Assembly (NCBI RefSeq): GCF_902635505.1
Contig: NC_045427.1
Location: forward strand, 503,824,665-503,888,664
Length of the DNA: 64,000 bases
Source of the DNA: Sarcophilus harrisii
Lineage: Eukaryota; Chordata; Mammalia; Dasyuromorphia; Dasyuridae
Direction of reading: 5' to 3'
A program made the translations under genes and the position numbers. Under the pieces are notes generated by a model. The model was not told the DNA's origin. It saw only the letters and a list, made by a program, of their open reading frames with translations, and ran no database searches. Shown here piece by piece: positions 11,782 through 23,182 of the stretch; the first letter of the stretch is position 1, and each line of letters opens with the position of its first letter.

Positions 11782-12045
11782 TTTTTAAAAAACCAGAGCA
11801 ATTTTATTTCTTTACTTTCTATAGTTCTCTTGAGTAGATATCATCTTTGTTGTTGGCAAACACATCCTATTCCATCTTCCTTGTAGGTTAAACCATACAT
11901 AATTCTAATTGGGATAAAGCTCTTGTACTTAGACCAATGGTTAAATTAACATTTATGTAAAGATTGAAAATTGTCATTTCTAGCACTTCTCTTTATCTCT
12001 ATTGCCATTACTAGCAAGATACACATGATTGAAGGCGATTTTGCA
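11782..12045. repeat. Direct duplication, copy B
   Basis: Second copy of 10992-11254, same orientation, starting 790 bp downstream. It is bounded on the left by a MIR and on the right by a THER/MIR SINE. Confidence 0.85.
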
Positions 12046-12305
12046 GTGGAAAAGCTAGGTGACACAGTGCATAGAGGGCTGGGCTTGCCATTAGAAAGAT
12101 CTCTTTCTAGTTAGTTGTATGAGCCTGGCAAGTCATTTAACTTTTGCTTGCCTCAATTTCATCAACTAAAAGATGGGGAAAATAATAGTATCTAACTCTT
12201 AGGGTTGTCATAAGGACAAAAAGAGAGAATATTTATAAAGCTCTTTGCAAATGTTAAAGCACTATAGAAATACTCTCTATCTTCAACATTATTATTGTCA
12301 TTATT
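12046..12305 (+). mobile_element. THER1/MIR-type SINE
   Basis: The head AGCTAGGTGACACAGTGCAT is box A-like. It is followed by CAAGTCATTTAACTTTTGC and AGATGGGGAAAATAATAG, and the tail CTCTTTGCAAATGTTAAAGC. This is the common mammalian THER1/MIR order on the plus strand. Confidence 0.7.
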
Positions 12306-12681
12306 ACTCAGAGTGAGTAAATGGTTGTAGAGAAGGAAAGGAGAAAATAGGGAGGAAAGAAGGGAAAGAAATAGCTATGATTTGAGACAGCATAGGGAAA
12401 GGTTTTGGGTTAGAGAGTTTGACTTGGTCTCTCAAAGGTTGCTAAATCCAGACTAAGTCTCTATGTGGCCAAAGGTCCCACTATGAAGAAATCTTTAGCA
12501 GAGAAAAGTGTCTTACAACAAATTCAATACTTGGAAGAAAAAGAGAATGTACAAGTCAGAGACTTATTTGCTTAATGTGGACTTCCTTTTTAGCATTAAA
12601 TGCCACATGGGAAAATTAAATATTGGAAGATTTTCCTGCTCATCAGATGATTAGATCACAAGTTAGCATGTGACTTTGCTG

Positions 12682-12709
12682 AACACACACACACACACAC
12701 ACACACACA
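12682..12709. repeat. (AC)n microsatellite
   Basis: Fourteen AC units. Confidence 0.95.
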
Positions 12710-13019
12710 TCATTCAAAATAATTATTTTTTCAGCAGATGTTTAAAGGCAACCAGAAAAAAAAACAAAAAAACAAAAAAACCTCTTTTCTTTTCTTTTGA
12801 CTTCCAACATCAGCTTTTTGTCTTCGGGGCAAGTCAACTTCCTGATTCATCACAATTTATCCTAATTAAAAACAAACTCTTAAGAAGTATATGATACTAT
12901 TCAGACTTCTACTTTGCTTCAAAATTTTAACAACTTCAATATCCTTATCAGGGACTTAAGTTTTAATTTCTCACTTCCTCAAATTTTAGATTCACTTTCC
13001 CATACTAACATCTCTCAAA

Positions 13020-13215
13020 TCACAGTGCAATATGGTGGAAAGAACACTCACTGCATTTGGAGCTTAAAAATCTGAATTCAAATCCCAACTCAACTAACTA
13101 CCACTCATGAAACCTTGGGCAAATCATCTGGCTTCTCTAAACCCATCAGTAAAATGGGTGGATTCTATAAGGTAATCTCTAAATTATCTTCAAGTTCTAA
13201 CATTCAATGATTCTA
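13020..13215 (+). repeat. MIR/THER SINE
   Basis: The order runs from 'TGGTGGAAAGAACACTCACT', through 'GAATTCAAATCCCAACTC' (box B-like) and 'CTTGGGCAAATCATCTGGC', to 'AGTAAAATGGGTGGATTC'. Confidence 0.7.
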
Positions 13216-13244
13216 AGAAAGTGTTAGTTCTATTGATCAATGCC

Positions 13245-13440
13245 AGACAATGGACACATACACAGACTTAGAGGTGGAAGAGACTTCAAAATTCCAACTA
13301 GTCCAACCCCCTTTTATATAGATGGGGAAACTGAGGTCCAGAGATTCAGTAACTTTTCTAGGATCCAAGTGTTGTTTTGAACTCAGGAAGATGAGTCTTC
13401 CTGACTGCAGGAACTGAACCACCTCACTGCCCTATACCAG
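13245..13440 (-). repeat. MIR-family SINE
   Basis: 'TAGAGGTGGAAGAGACTTCA', then 'GATGGGGAAACTGAGGTCCA', ending at 'CACCTCACTGCCCT'. It abuts the previous SINE tail to tail. Confidence 0.65.
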
Positions 13441-13800
13441 GGATGCCTTTTAATAGACAGTCCAACTAATAGGACAGCAATATAAGTTAATATTTGTCAA
13501 GAAAAGAATATTTGTTAATGTATATTAGAAATCTGTATCCATAAATGCAGTCTTTTTGTTTCTTTTCCTACTCTTTAAAAAAAATCCTTGTATCTGATAG
13601 CTTTCTCCCCAGCTCCACTTCTGGCCTTCTCTACTGCACTTCCCTCCTTTCTCCTGTTCTAGACTTTGTAGACATGTTGCTAACACTAGGCCCTGCAACC
13701 TTTCTTTTTTCCTTATCCACAGAACCAAGAAACTTAGATAGTATTGAAGATAATATTTGTAAAATACTTTTCAAACCTTAAAGTGCTATATAATAATATT

Positions 13801-14059
13801 TGTTGCTGTTCAATCATTTTCCAGTCATGTCCATTTTTTCACAACCTCTTTGGGATTTTCTTGGCGCAAATACTGGAGTGGTTTTGCCATTTCCTTCTCC
13901 AGCTCATTTTACAGATGAGGAAACTGAAGTAAAGATTAGGAAGTGACTTTCCCAGGATCGCACAGCTAGTTAAGTATCTGAGGTCAGATTAGAACTCTGG
14001 ATGATGAGTCTTCCTGACTCCAGACCTAGCACTCTTTCCACTGTGACTCCTAGCTGCCC
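13801..14059 (-). mobile_element. tRNA-headed marsupial SINE, full length
   Basis: On the minus strand it runs from AGGGCAGCTAGGAGTCACAG (box A) through a box B-like segment and a TTTCCTCATCTGTAAAATGA-type core to an A/C-rich end. A 12-bp target duplication TATAATAATATT lies at 13789-13800 and 14060-14071. Confidence 0.85.
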
Positions 14060-14379
14060 TATAATAATATTGGCTATTATTATTGCCAGGATCCTCTGCT
14101 CCTCTTATTTCTTCTTCTTTTTCCTTTCTTTGTCCTCTTTTTCCTTTTCTTCTTCTTTACTCCCACTTAAAACCCAAAGCAATCCAACTAGATGCAGCGT
14201 AGTCATAAGTGGAAAACCACATCAGAAGGGTATGGCAGGGGTAATATTGGCAGAAATTTCAAAAGAGAAATCACTCTCCTTGATAATAACCAGGAAATGA
14301 AGAAGCAGATGGGATAAGGGCCAGTGACCTCGAGGGTCATAGGATTATAGCTCTGAAGTCAGCTGGGATACACTCATTT

Positions 14380-14545
14380 TTGTAGTTGTATTGTTGATGA
14401 GTCTTGTATCTACTCTTCATGACCTTGTTTGCAGTTTTCTTGGCAAAGACACTAGAGAGGTTTGCCATTTCCTTCTGCAGCTCATTTTACAGATGAGGAA
14501 ACTGAGGCAAGCAGGGTGAAGTGACTTGCTCAGGGTTGGAGGCTC
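14380..14545 (-). mobile_element. Truncated tRNA-headed SINE
   Basis: It shares GGTTTGCCATTTCCTTCTGC and GATGAGGAAACTGAGGCAAG with the full copy at 13801. The tRNA-like head is missing, and the element passes into MIR-like sequence (14590-14720). Confidence 0.65.
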
Positions 14546-14699
14546 CTGAGCCTTGTGCCTTGTGCACCATACCTATCATATTTTACTGACAAAACAGCTG
14601 AGGCTTAAAGACTTGCTTATGTGACTTTTTCAAGGTCATACAGACCAGACAAGTGGTAGAGTCAGGGCCTCTGACTCCAAATTCAGTATTCCTGACATT

Positions 14700-14965
14700 A
14701 ATTGCACCAATGTCTTCATTTATGTGCCAGCCAAAATCCTACCTTCTACAGGAAGCCTTTGCTGGTCCCTCTTTTTTCTAATGTTCTCCCTCTGTTGATT
14801 GTTTCCAATTTATTCTATATATAGCTTGTTAATATACATTTTTCTGTATATTGTCTCTACTATTAGATTGTGAATTCCCTGTGAGACTGTCTTTGGTCTT
14901 GCTTTGTATGCCCAGCATTTTGTACAATACCTGGCATGGAACAGGTATTTAATATATGTTTATTG
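14700..14965 (+). mobile_element. L2 LINE 3' end
   Basis: The order is 'ACAGGAAGCCTTTGCTGG', then 'ATTAGATTGTGAATTCCCTG', then 'TATGCCCAGCATTTTGTAC', then 'TATTTAATATATGTTTATTG'. This is the L2 3' untranslated end, old and diverged. Confidence 0.75.
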
Positions 14966-15031
14966 TTTACCTGAATTTCAACTGCATTTAAAACACATAT
15001 TCAATATCCCCAACAGGTGTGGTGGCAAAGG

Positions 15032-15046
15032 TAGAAACTCACTTTC
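15032..15046. repeat. Target-site duplication, left copy
   Basis: tagaaactcactttc; repeated at 15345-15359. Confidence 0.9.
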
Positions 15047-15344
15047 TTTTTTTTTTTTTTTTTTTTTTGGTTGTTGTTGTTCAAATTAAAATATTTATCT
15101 GGAATAGTGGGAGAGTCATAGGTAGTACATTCTTTTATTAGCACATTTTTAAAATTATTTATTGGATTATTTACAGACATTGGAATAAAGTAATTTTTTT
15201 TAAGTACAGTCTTTTATTGTCTCTTCCAAAATAGCCCAGTTAGTTTTCTTTTCTTTTTTTTTTTTCTTTAATAGCCTTTTATTTACAGGATATATACATG
15301 GGTAACTTTACAGCATTAACAATTGCCAAACCTCTTGTTCCAAT
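15047..15344 (-). mobile_element. L1 insertion with candidate 3' transduction
   Basis: On the minus strand the insertion reads: about 78 bp of L1 3' end (15344-15267), an A-rich tract (15266-15252), about 180 bp of non-L1 sequence (15251-15069), then a 22-nt A tail (15068-15047). A perfect 15-bp target duplication encloses the whole block. A single insertion of an L1 transcript that read through its own poly(A) site explains this. I see no canonical AATAAA within 30 nt of the outer tail; one lies farther upstream. Confidence 0.75.
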
Positions 15345-15359
15345 TAGAAACTCACTTTC
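15345..15359. repeat. Target-site duplication, right copy
   Basis: Identical to 15032-15046. Confidence 0.9.
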
Positions 15360-16369
15360 AACAACCCCACTCTATCTTGAGAAATATTAAGAAAGCATTT
15401 TCTCAGTATCTTAATCCTAAAGCTTTTGGATTCATTTGAACTAGATACCATGGTAGCCTTTCTTTAACTATCAATTCCAAAAAAATACCTTATACCAAAT
15501 CCTTTCTCCACTTTCCTCACCAAAGGTCTAACAATTTCTTTTGGAAAACTAAAATTAGGGAAGTTAGCAGATATAGGTAAAAGCAGTGCCCATTTCCCCA
15601 TATCTTGACCATCTTAAGGTCATGATCAGAATGCGAAAAGGGGGCAGAGAAGCAGCATTTATGAAATTCCTGAAATGGGAAGTTCCTGTGGACAGTGATG
15701 AGGATACTCTTTCCTATCTAAAGCTCTGGACATGGCTCTCAAGACAAAGGGTTAAAATGAATATGATTGATCAGTCTGGATTGTCTGCCCGGAAAGACCT
15801 GAATTCAGATTTGAATTTAGACACTTATTTGTGTTTCTGAGATCAAATGTAAGAATTGGATGGGGATTTAGTTTCCCTAGAGTTATGAAAATTGAATTGG
15901 AGAAATGAAACTGAAATTAGAAAACTAAAACCTAAGAAATGGGAGGCTGGGATCCACAAGGAAATCAAAAAATGTATTGGGGTGGTGGTTTTAGATTTGA
16001 ACAGGAATCCTCTGGACTTTGCCTTGTTCCCTTTCTCTGGTTATCTTTCCCCATAAGAATGTAAGCTCCTTGATGGCAGGGACTGGCTTATGTAATGAGG
16101 AGTGGAGATTCACACTCGGTAACTTCTCTAACACCCAATTAATGGGGAATAAGACAGAGACTTGCACTCCAGGATAGCAAATAAAAGATTGACTTTGTGA
16201 TTTCAAAAAGATGCCTCCTAGCCTAGGCACTCACTCTTGCAAGAATGTAAAATAAAAAAATTTCCAGCATTCATCAGTGAGTCAATGGAGTTCTTAGTAA
16301 GGTATTTTGTTTCTTACACAAGGAATTAGCCTCTGTCTACCTCAGTTGTTTTTTTTTTTTTTTTTTGTT
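15360..16369. other. Unannotated interval with SINE scraps
   Basis: No gene. The 84-codon plus-strand frame at 15586-15840 ends in SINE-like sequence and has no domain. A short L2-like block (GAATGTAAGCTCCTTGATGG) lies near 16057, and a T-rich tract at 16347-16370. Confidence 0.4.
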
Positions 16370-16515
16370 GTTGTTAGTAAAATGGAGATAATAATAGCAT
16401 GTACTTGTCTGGGTCATTGTAAAGATCGAGTCGGATGATAATTATAAAGCACTTAGCACTGTGTCTAGGATATAGTAAGTACCATATAAATGTTAGCTAT
16501 TATTATTGTTGGCTT
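16370..16515 (+). repeat. THER1/MIR 3' portion
   Basis: 'AAAATGGAGATAATAATAGC', 'ATTATAAAGCACTTAGCAC' and 'ATATAAATGTTAGCTATTAT' are the typical 3' half. Confidence 0.7.
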
Positions 16516-17755
16516 ATGGGAGTGTTAGTAAAACTGTATCATGATGTCAAGATTGGAGCAGCAGTGTCCTTTTGCCCTGTCAAACTTAAAACATCCCCAA
16601 AGACATCACCTCACCTGATTGTTCTAAATCAGTCAAATTTTTCAGTACAGACCCAAAATGAGTGCCCAGAATGAGGGCTCTTGAGGTCCCCCCCACGGCT
16701 CAGGCAATTCCCAACTGCAAGACTGAGAAGGTCTTAGACTATTCACCCAAATGTTGATGTTTTTAGCCAATTTCTGATATAACAGGCAACCCTCAATGGG
16801 TTTGTAAGAATACTCTAATTTCCATTGAGGACCTTAGAGAAAAGACGATGCAAGGAAGAGGCAGCCCTGTTAAGGGGAAAGATCTTCTAGCTGGGTCACA
16901 AATATGGTAGTTAATTTTGAATTATGGGAATGTATATCATGAGCTCTTTAAAGTCAGCACCTGTAAGTACTTAGAGTAACTTTTATATCGCTCATTAGGG
17001 TTAAGGTCAAATGAAAGCACTTAGGATTGCTTTCATTTTCCCATGTAATTAGAATTAAACAATAATTGAGTCCCTTTGATGAAATCAGTTGAGTCTTTCT
17101 AAGTTGTTTTTCTTTACAATGTTGCCATTCTTATATAATTTTTCTCCCAGTTTTATTCATATTATTTCATGTTGATTCAAACTATGCAAAATTTTCAGTT
17201 ACCTCCTTTTGTCTTTTTACAGCATGGTACCATTCCATTATATTCATGTACCAAAATTGTTTGGCTATTCCTCAATAGTCTTAGAGGCAATCTGAGGCAC
17301 TCACTTAAGAGTCTAACACGCCCCCTTCCTTAAACCCTTTTTAATCTTTTCTTCATAATCTGGACTATTGTGACTATTTCCAGTATTATTTCCCTGTTAA
17401 CCTTTCTCCCCACATCTTTGTTTCTTGGTCGAGTGTGATGTTTCTACCCCAGACTGTTTAGGATGTATTCAGTTCTCTTTTGTTTCATATTAGAGTTAGT
17501 TTCATCTGACACCTTCTCCCCCCATTTCCTCCATTTTTTGTATATTCTTCTCACACATCCCAATTATGAGAAATAGCAAGTTCCACCCCCTTCTTCCTCC
17601 TTTCTTTAACAGTATTGTTCTCTCTTTTCTTTACCTTTAGAACAAAACCTGTCCAAGCTTGAAACCTCTGCTTTTCTTATTCCCTTTGAAGATTAATGTT
17701 CTGAATTCTAATCCCAAATGCTTTGCCTCCTTTCCTCCTTCCAGTGAGCCCCTGA
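16516..17755. other. Unannotated, with a probable L1 scrap
   Basis: No gene. The part at about 17100-17290 (ACAGCATGGTACCATTCCAT, then CTATTCCTCAATAGTC) looks like an old minus-strand L1 3' region. The rest is unrecognised. Confidence 0.35.
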
Positions 17756-17905
17756 AGGAATTGGTTTTCTTTTTCTTTCTTTCCTTTCTTTCCCTTCTTG
17801 CCTTCTTTCCTTTCTTTCTCCCTTTCCTTCTTCCCTTTCTCTCTTTTTCTCTGTTTCTCTTTATCGTTCTCTCTTTCTCCCTTTCTTTCTTCTCTCTTTC
17901 TGCTA
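17756..17905. repeat. (TTTC/CCTT)n polypyrimidine tract
   Basis: Nearly pure C/T on the plus strand, next to the 3' end of the HAL1-like element. Confidence 0.85.
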
Positions 17906-17924
17906 TTCTAATTTTATTTATTTA

Positions 17925-18855
17925 ATATTTTCTCCAGTTACAGTCAAAACAATTTTTTTCATTTGGTTTTTAAGATTTTTGAATTCTAGTTTCTCTCCCT
18001 TATCCCCACCCACAATTAAGAAACCACGTATGAAATTATGTAAAATATTTCCATAAAAGTCAAGTTGTGAAAGAAAACATAGATCTTCCACCCTAATGAA
18101 AATAAAAACCCTCAAGAAAAATTAAGTTAAAAATAGAGAGATGGAGAGAGAAATAGAGAATGCCCCGAGTCTGAATGCAGACTGGATCAGTTAGTTCCTT
18201 CCCTGGGTATGGACAGGATTTTTTATCACAAATTCCTCAAAGTAGTTGTGGACGATTGTATTACTGAATATTACAAAGTAATTTACAGATGGTCATCTTA
18301 GAACATTGCTATTACTTTGTATACAGTATATTTTCATTTTCATTTTGTTCGTAGAGAACTTTCCAGGTTTTTTTTTTTCTGAGAGCATCCTGATCATCAT
18401 TTTTCAGAGAACACTTCCATTAGAGAAACTTGCTTAAATTTTTTTTATACTTACTATCGCTAACTATATTTCCCCCTGTTTATTCTCTCTCCTTTCACCC
18501 TGTGCCTCCTCAAAAGTGTTTTGCTACAAACCACTCCCTCCCCCAATATGCCCTCTCTTTTATCACCTGAGCCAATTCTGAGAGAGCAAGATTCACTCAC
18601 TCACTCTCTCCTCCCCCTCTTCCCCTCTACTATAAAAGCTTTTTCTTGCCTCTTTTTTTTATGACAGATTAATTTGCACCATTCTACTTCTCCCCTTCCC
18701 TGTCTCTTAGTACATTCCTCTTTCACTCCTTAATTTTTATCATTTTATAAAAAAAGGATATTATCCCTCCATATTCAACTCATACTGTCATACTGGTGCC
18801 CTCCTGCCCTCTGTCTATACATACTCCTTCTAACTATCATAATAATGAGAACAAG
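17925..18855 (-). mobile_element. HAL1-like element, 3' part
   Basis: Shared blocks with 7741-9245 include the L1 3' end, 'AGAGAAACTTGCTTAAATTT', 'CAAAAGTGTTTTGCT', 'GAGCCAATTCTGAGAGAG' and 'CTATAAAAGCTTTTTCTTGC'. The order is the same, with a deletion near 18415. It is older or more eroded than the 7.7-kb copy. Confidence 0.6.
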
Positions 18856-18994
18856 GAACTGGTTTTCTGATGGAAAATCAGTAAAAGGGGAAATCCAGAG
18901 GATTAGGGTGCCTTGTGAATATTCCTAGTGTGTCAGCTTGTGGGGTGCATGACTGGCTTGTGAGACTCACATAGACATCACTCTAGGTTTTTTT

Positions 18995-19240
18995 TGACTC
19001 TTGCCTGGACTATTATAGCCATCCCTGAATTGGCCTTTTTTTTTCAAGCCTCTCCCTATTCCAGTTCATTCTCTACAAAGCTGCCAAAGTAATTTTTCTT
19101 GAAATATAGGTCTGACTATATTACTCCTCTAATTCAAAAAACTCTGACGACTCCTATTAATGCCAGGATCAAATATAAAATCCTTTGGCTTGTCATTTAA
19201 AGGTCTTCATAATTCCATGGTTGGAACAATGTCTACCTAG
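18995..19240 (+). mobile_element. L2 LINE ORF2 distal fragment
   Basis: 'CTACAAAGCTGCCAAAGTAA', 'GGTCTGACTATATTACTCCT' and 'AATGCCAGGATCAAATATAA' follow the L2 region just upstream of its 3' end. No open frame survives. Confidence 0.65.
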
Positions 19241-21620
19241 TAAGATTTTGGGTCACCAAAGGATGAAATTGTGATATGAGGGAGATGAAGCTGTCTTTAC
19301 ATAATCATGTAAAGTGCAAATTTGTTTGGAAAAGAGGAAATCTCTCCGATGACAGTGGCAATTTTGAGTCCCTGGGTTAGGGTGAGGAAGAATCTTTAAC
19401 CAAATGCCACAGATGAATAGGGTAACTATTCAGTAGGAGCTTCTACAGGGGCAAGACTTTGACTTTGTTCCCCTTAGGGGCTCCCAGGAAGAGGAAGCTT
19501 TTTCCTTGTGGGCCAAAGAACATTGGAGAGTGGTGGTTGGGTGTGAATTTCAATATTGACTGAGTTTTCTGAAGGGGTTACATACAAGAAGCTTATGACT
19601 TCTTAATTTGCTACCAATGACTTTGACCAGTGACTGTTGACTACATCTTATGTTACTGGTTACTGTGACTCTGATGTGCCTCATGCCCCTCCTATTTAAT
19701 CATTAGAAGACTTTTGCAATGAGATTGTAAACTGTTCTAACCCCACCTCTCTGTCATTCCCCACCCCATCCTATTGAATGTACTTTTTAAAGTACTTTTA
19801 TACTGTGTGATGCACATGCATTTTAAAAAATTTTTAAAAATTTGAATTCTTTCAGTGCTCCCTTTCCCTTTACTTAGGGAAGGGAGATGTGGTAGGAGAA
19901 ATATTTATTCTAAATCAGGTTGATTGGTTTCCTTTTAAGAGTTGAATATGAAGGGATCAATCCTTAGCAGGCTCATTTATGCTTTCTTGATAAAAAGGAT
20001 CTAATAGCAACAACTAGTTAAATTTTCTTCTGAAGAGAGCTGATGGATGAGATAATCGAGTACTTTTATGTTTCTGTAATAAACAAATTCTCAAAAAAAG
20101 AGGATTCTATTTTTCCTTTGCACAGAAAATGCAGAAGATGCAAAGGGATAATAGAAATCTTTTTTTTTTTTTTTTTTAAATCCCATACTTGATTTACATG
20201 TGTTATCTTGATACTTAGACTGGTCCAATGACCAGGAAACGCCCCATTTGCGAAAATTTAGAAATGAGCTACATGAGAACTTTATTTTAGAGATTTCCTC
20301 TGGTAACAACAGATAGAAACGATGAACCAAAGTCAGAAAATGATATTTAGAGGTCAGCTCTCAGGTTCGAACTTGGTTCATGTGAGGCTAGAGTCTTGGG
20401 AAGTGGAGTGAGATTTGGCTTAAATACAAAATTGCAGATTCTTAAAGTACTGAAATACAATGGAAATGTCAGGGTAATACCCTTCCCCACACATTGGCTC
20501 CTTGTTAATCCAGTGAGTCCTGACTGGTCCTCATCTACCTGTAGCATGAGACCACAGCATTTGAGAACCTTGGGAGGGGGAAAGTATATGCTTAATTTCA
20601 TGGATAGTGTACAACCAGCAGACCTGGTTATTGACTTTGTGACTGTTCTAAAGAAAGAGAATCCTCCTACCCAGTATTCTATGCTCTTTTTATAAGTCTC
20701 TGAAAGACATACAAATTATAGACCAGAGGGGACAGAAAAGGATATGGGATGAAATAAACAAGCCACTTGATTTTCAGCTTTGGCGACTTTCTGTTGTAGG
20801 GGCTGTCCTTCCTGGGATAATTTTAAGGCTTATGAGATCTCATTTGAGCCTTGAAACAAGCCAATGCTGTAAGTACTATAGGTGTCCTCCCCATTTTCTG
20901 ATAGCATTTTCAAAGGACGTTGGGAAATAAAGACATCAGAATGAACAAAACCAGCAATTTTTTGTGCCTTTAATAGACTAAAAAGGATAGGAAATGGCTT
21001 GGTGAGATGGAGCCCACTTTCCCTAGACAAATAGCATGGGATAGTCGGGGCCCCAAGGAGTCTTTGCTGGGAGGGGAATTAGGAATATGGTTCTCTTGCA
21101 GGATCAGTGGGCCCTGTAACCTTGGTGAGAGTCACGGAAACTCTCCTAGAAACAGTGTGAGCCTTTATACACCAAAGTAGAGAAGAATAATAAAAGAAAA
21201 CAACAGTAGGTACCAGATGTTCAGATTAACAATCAACCATTCAGGGAAGTGGAAGGAGATTGGGTCAGAGCTATTCCCATGGGATGGGAATGACAATTAA
21301 TATGACATAATAGCTTTGGTTTATATAATGCTTCATGTTGAAAAAATCCTTTTTATACCTTATATAATTTAGTCCTCATGATAATCACGAGAGGTAGGCA
21401 ATGCAACTATAATAATCTCTATTTTACAAATAAGAAAGTTTGTAATTTTTTTTTGTGTGTGTGTGTAGAATATGGTAAAGAGTTGGGATGAAAAAGTTGA
21501 AAATTGAAAAAAAAAATCTGTTTAGAATACCTGTCTCATGGGACTATTATTAAACCCAAAAAGAATAGTGGGAATAAATCACATATACAATTTTAGAAGG
21601 TGCTACAAAAATTTTTACAA
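19241..21620. other. Unannotated interval
   Basis: No gene or confident repeat. It has a T tract at 20160-20177 and a short GT run at 21455-21466. Open frames up to 99 codons lack domains. Part of it may be unique sequence. Confidence 0.4.
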
Positions 21621-21735
21621 AGTCAAATTCATATATCTTACAGATGAGGAAACTGAGTCACAGAGGAGTCCAGTACAATTAGTATGTAGTAGAGCCAGAA
21701 TTCAAAAATAAGGCCCTCTTATTCCCAAGTCAATG
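21621..21735 (-). repeat. MIR-family SINE fragment
   Basis: 'CAGATGAGGAAACTGAGTCA' followed by 'AGAGCCAGAATTCAAAAAT'. Confidence 0.6.
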
Positions 21736-21739
21736 ATCC

Positions 21740-22090
21740 TTTTTTGAAATTAAATTTTATTTTCAATTCAAGGTATACCTTCTCTCCCTTTTTTGTTCCC
21801 TTCCCTAGTTGTGAAAACAAGAAAAACAAAATTTCCTTTATAAACATGTTAAGTCAAGCAAAGTAAATTCCCATATTGTCCATGTCCAAATACACATATA
21901 TATCTCTTTACCTTGAATCCTATACCGAAGGTAAGCAGCATATATTATTATAAGTCCTCTGAAATTATGGTAGGTCATTTTGTTGATCAGAGTGACTAAG
22001 TCTTTCAAAGTTATTTGCCTTGCCAATATAGCTGCTATTGTAGAAATAAAATACAATATATCTTATTCTGCATCAATTCATTTCCCCTGG
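21740..22090 (-). mobile_element. L1 3' end, older subfamily
   Basis: 'AAATTTTATTTTCAATTCAA' at the 3' edge, followed by 'TTGATCAGAGTGACTAAGTC', matches another marsupial L1 3' end in reverse. Confidence 0.5.
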
Positions 22091-22689
22091 AACTTGCAAA
22101 CCATTTACCTATTTTTTTTCCTACTCTGGGATTACTTCTAAACTAGCTGCCTTCTTTCATTGTCCTAGATCAATAAATCTATTAATATTGCCATTTACTT
22201 TTGAAACTTTTATAAAAATATAATTCTTATTTTTCTTTAAACAAATTTTACAGAATGCTGTTTCAAAACTTACAAAGATATTTCAGAAAGGAGTGAGTTC
22301 CTATAATTACCCCAAATAGCAGGAGTTCTCCTCTGGTCTTAAAATGATTAATCCAAACCTCTCAAATCTACTAAATTTTTTTTTTAACTGATTCCACAAA
22401 CTTTGATTATTTGACTTTATTTGTGTAATTCCAGCATAATAGAAAGTTGAAATGTCAGGAAAAGGGTATTCTACAGATTTTTTTTTCTTATAACGGATTT
22501 TCCCATGGAAAGCCTAAAATGGAAGTTAGTCCTCCTTACTGGAACAATTGCCTCAACTATGAAAGTTCATTAATCTTCCCCAGTGATATAAATTCTCTGG
22601 CTATAGCCCTTAGAAGTCTTTCATTTAAAATCTTTCAAAATAACAAAAAGCCAGTTCACAGCACAAACCCAACACAGACATTTTACACT
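22091..22689. other. Unannotated AT-rich interval
   Basis: No gene or named repeat seen. Confidence 0.4.
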
Positions 22690-23182
22690 TTGTAAAGATG
22701 TAATCAGAGACCAAACCACAAGACACATACAAACAGATAAAGATAGCTTTTTAAAACAAAATGTGTAATTATAATTCTATTTTTTAACAAAATGTGTAAT
22801 TATAATTCTAATTTAACAGAGGAACACAGTCACCAAGGTGTGCAGTTTAAAAACAGCAGAGGTTTATAATTTTATAGAGGCATGTAGTTTTAAAATAGCA
22901 GAGGCATGCGGAGAGACCATTCCACTGGGGTGTGCATTTTAGGAAAGGGTATCCTTACTGGTGATCCAAGATGAACTGGGTCACCAGGGGGATCCTGGAG
23001 TTTTCCCATGGCAAGAACTTGGAGGATTGGAGCAAGGACAAGGGTAAAGGACTCCCCAGACAAGGTGGGGTCAGACTCTGGTAAAATAGATCCCTGATAC
23101 TGGACCCACTAGTCTGACCCACTGGTATTGGAGAGTCCAATAGCTTGGTTCTGTTTCCAGTCCCGCTTCTGATACCAATTAT
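22690..23182 (-). mobile_element. ERVL-like internal leader
   Basis: Directly next to the LTR, the minus strand reads TTGGTATCAGAAGCGGGAC (about 23162-23180). This resembles the leucine-type primer binding site of class III (ERVL) elements. The rest of the segment lacks a recognisable gag or pol region. A 24-bp direct repeat with 31-bp period lies at 22756-22810. It is an old, broken fossil; the left limit is uncertain. Confidence 0.5.

Noticed and set aside
12682-12709. CRISPR-like or array structures
   Set aside because: All regular arrays here are microsatellites without spacer-repeat organisation, and the DNA is vertebrate.
15586-15840. 84-codon plus-strand frame
   Set aside because: No recognisable domain; the end matches SINE-like sequence.
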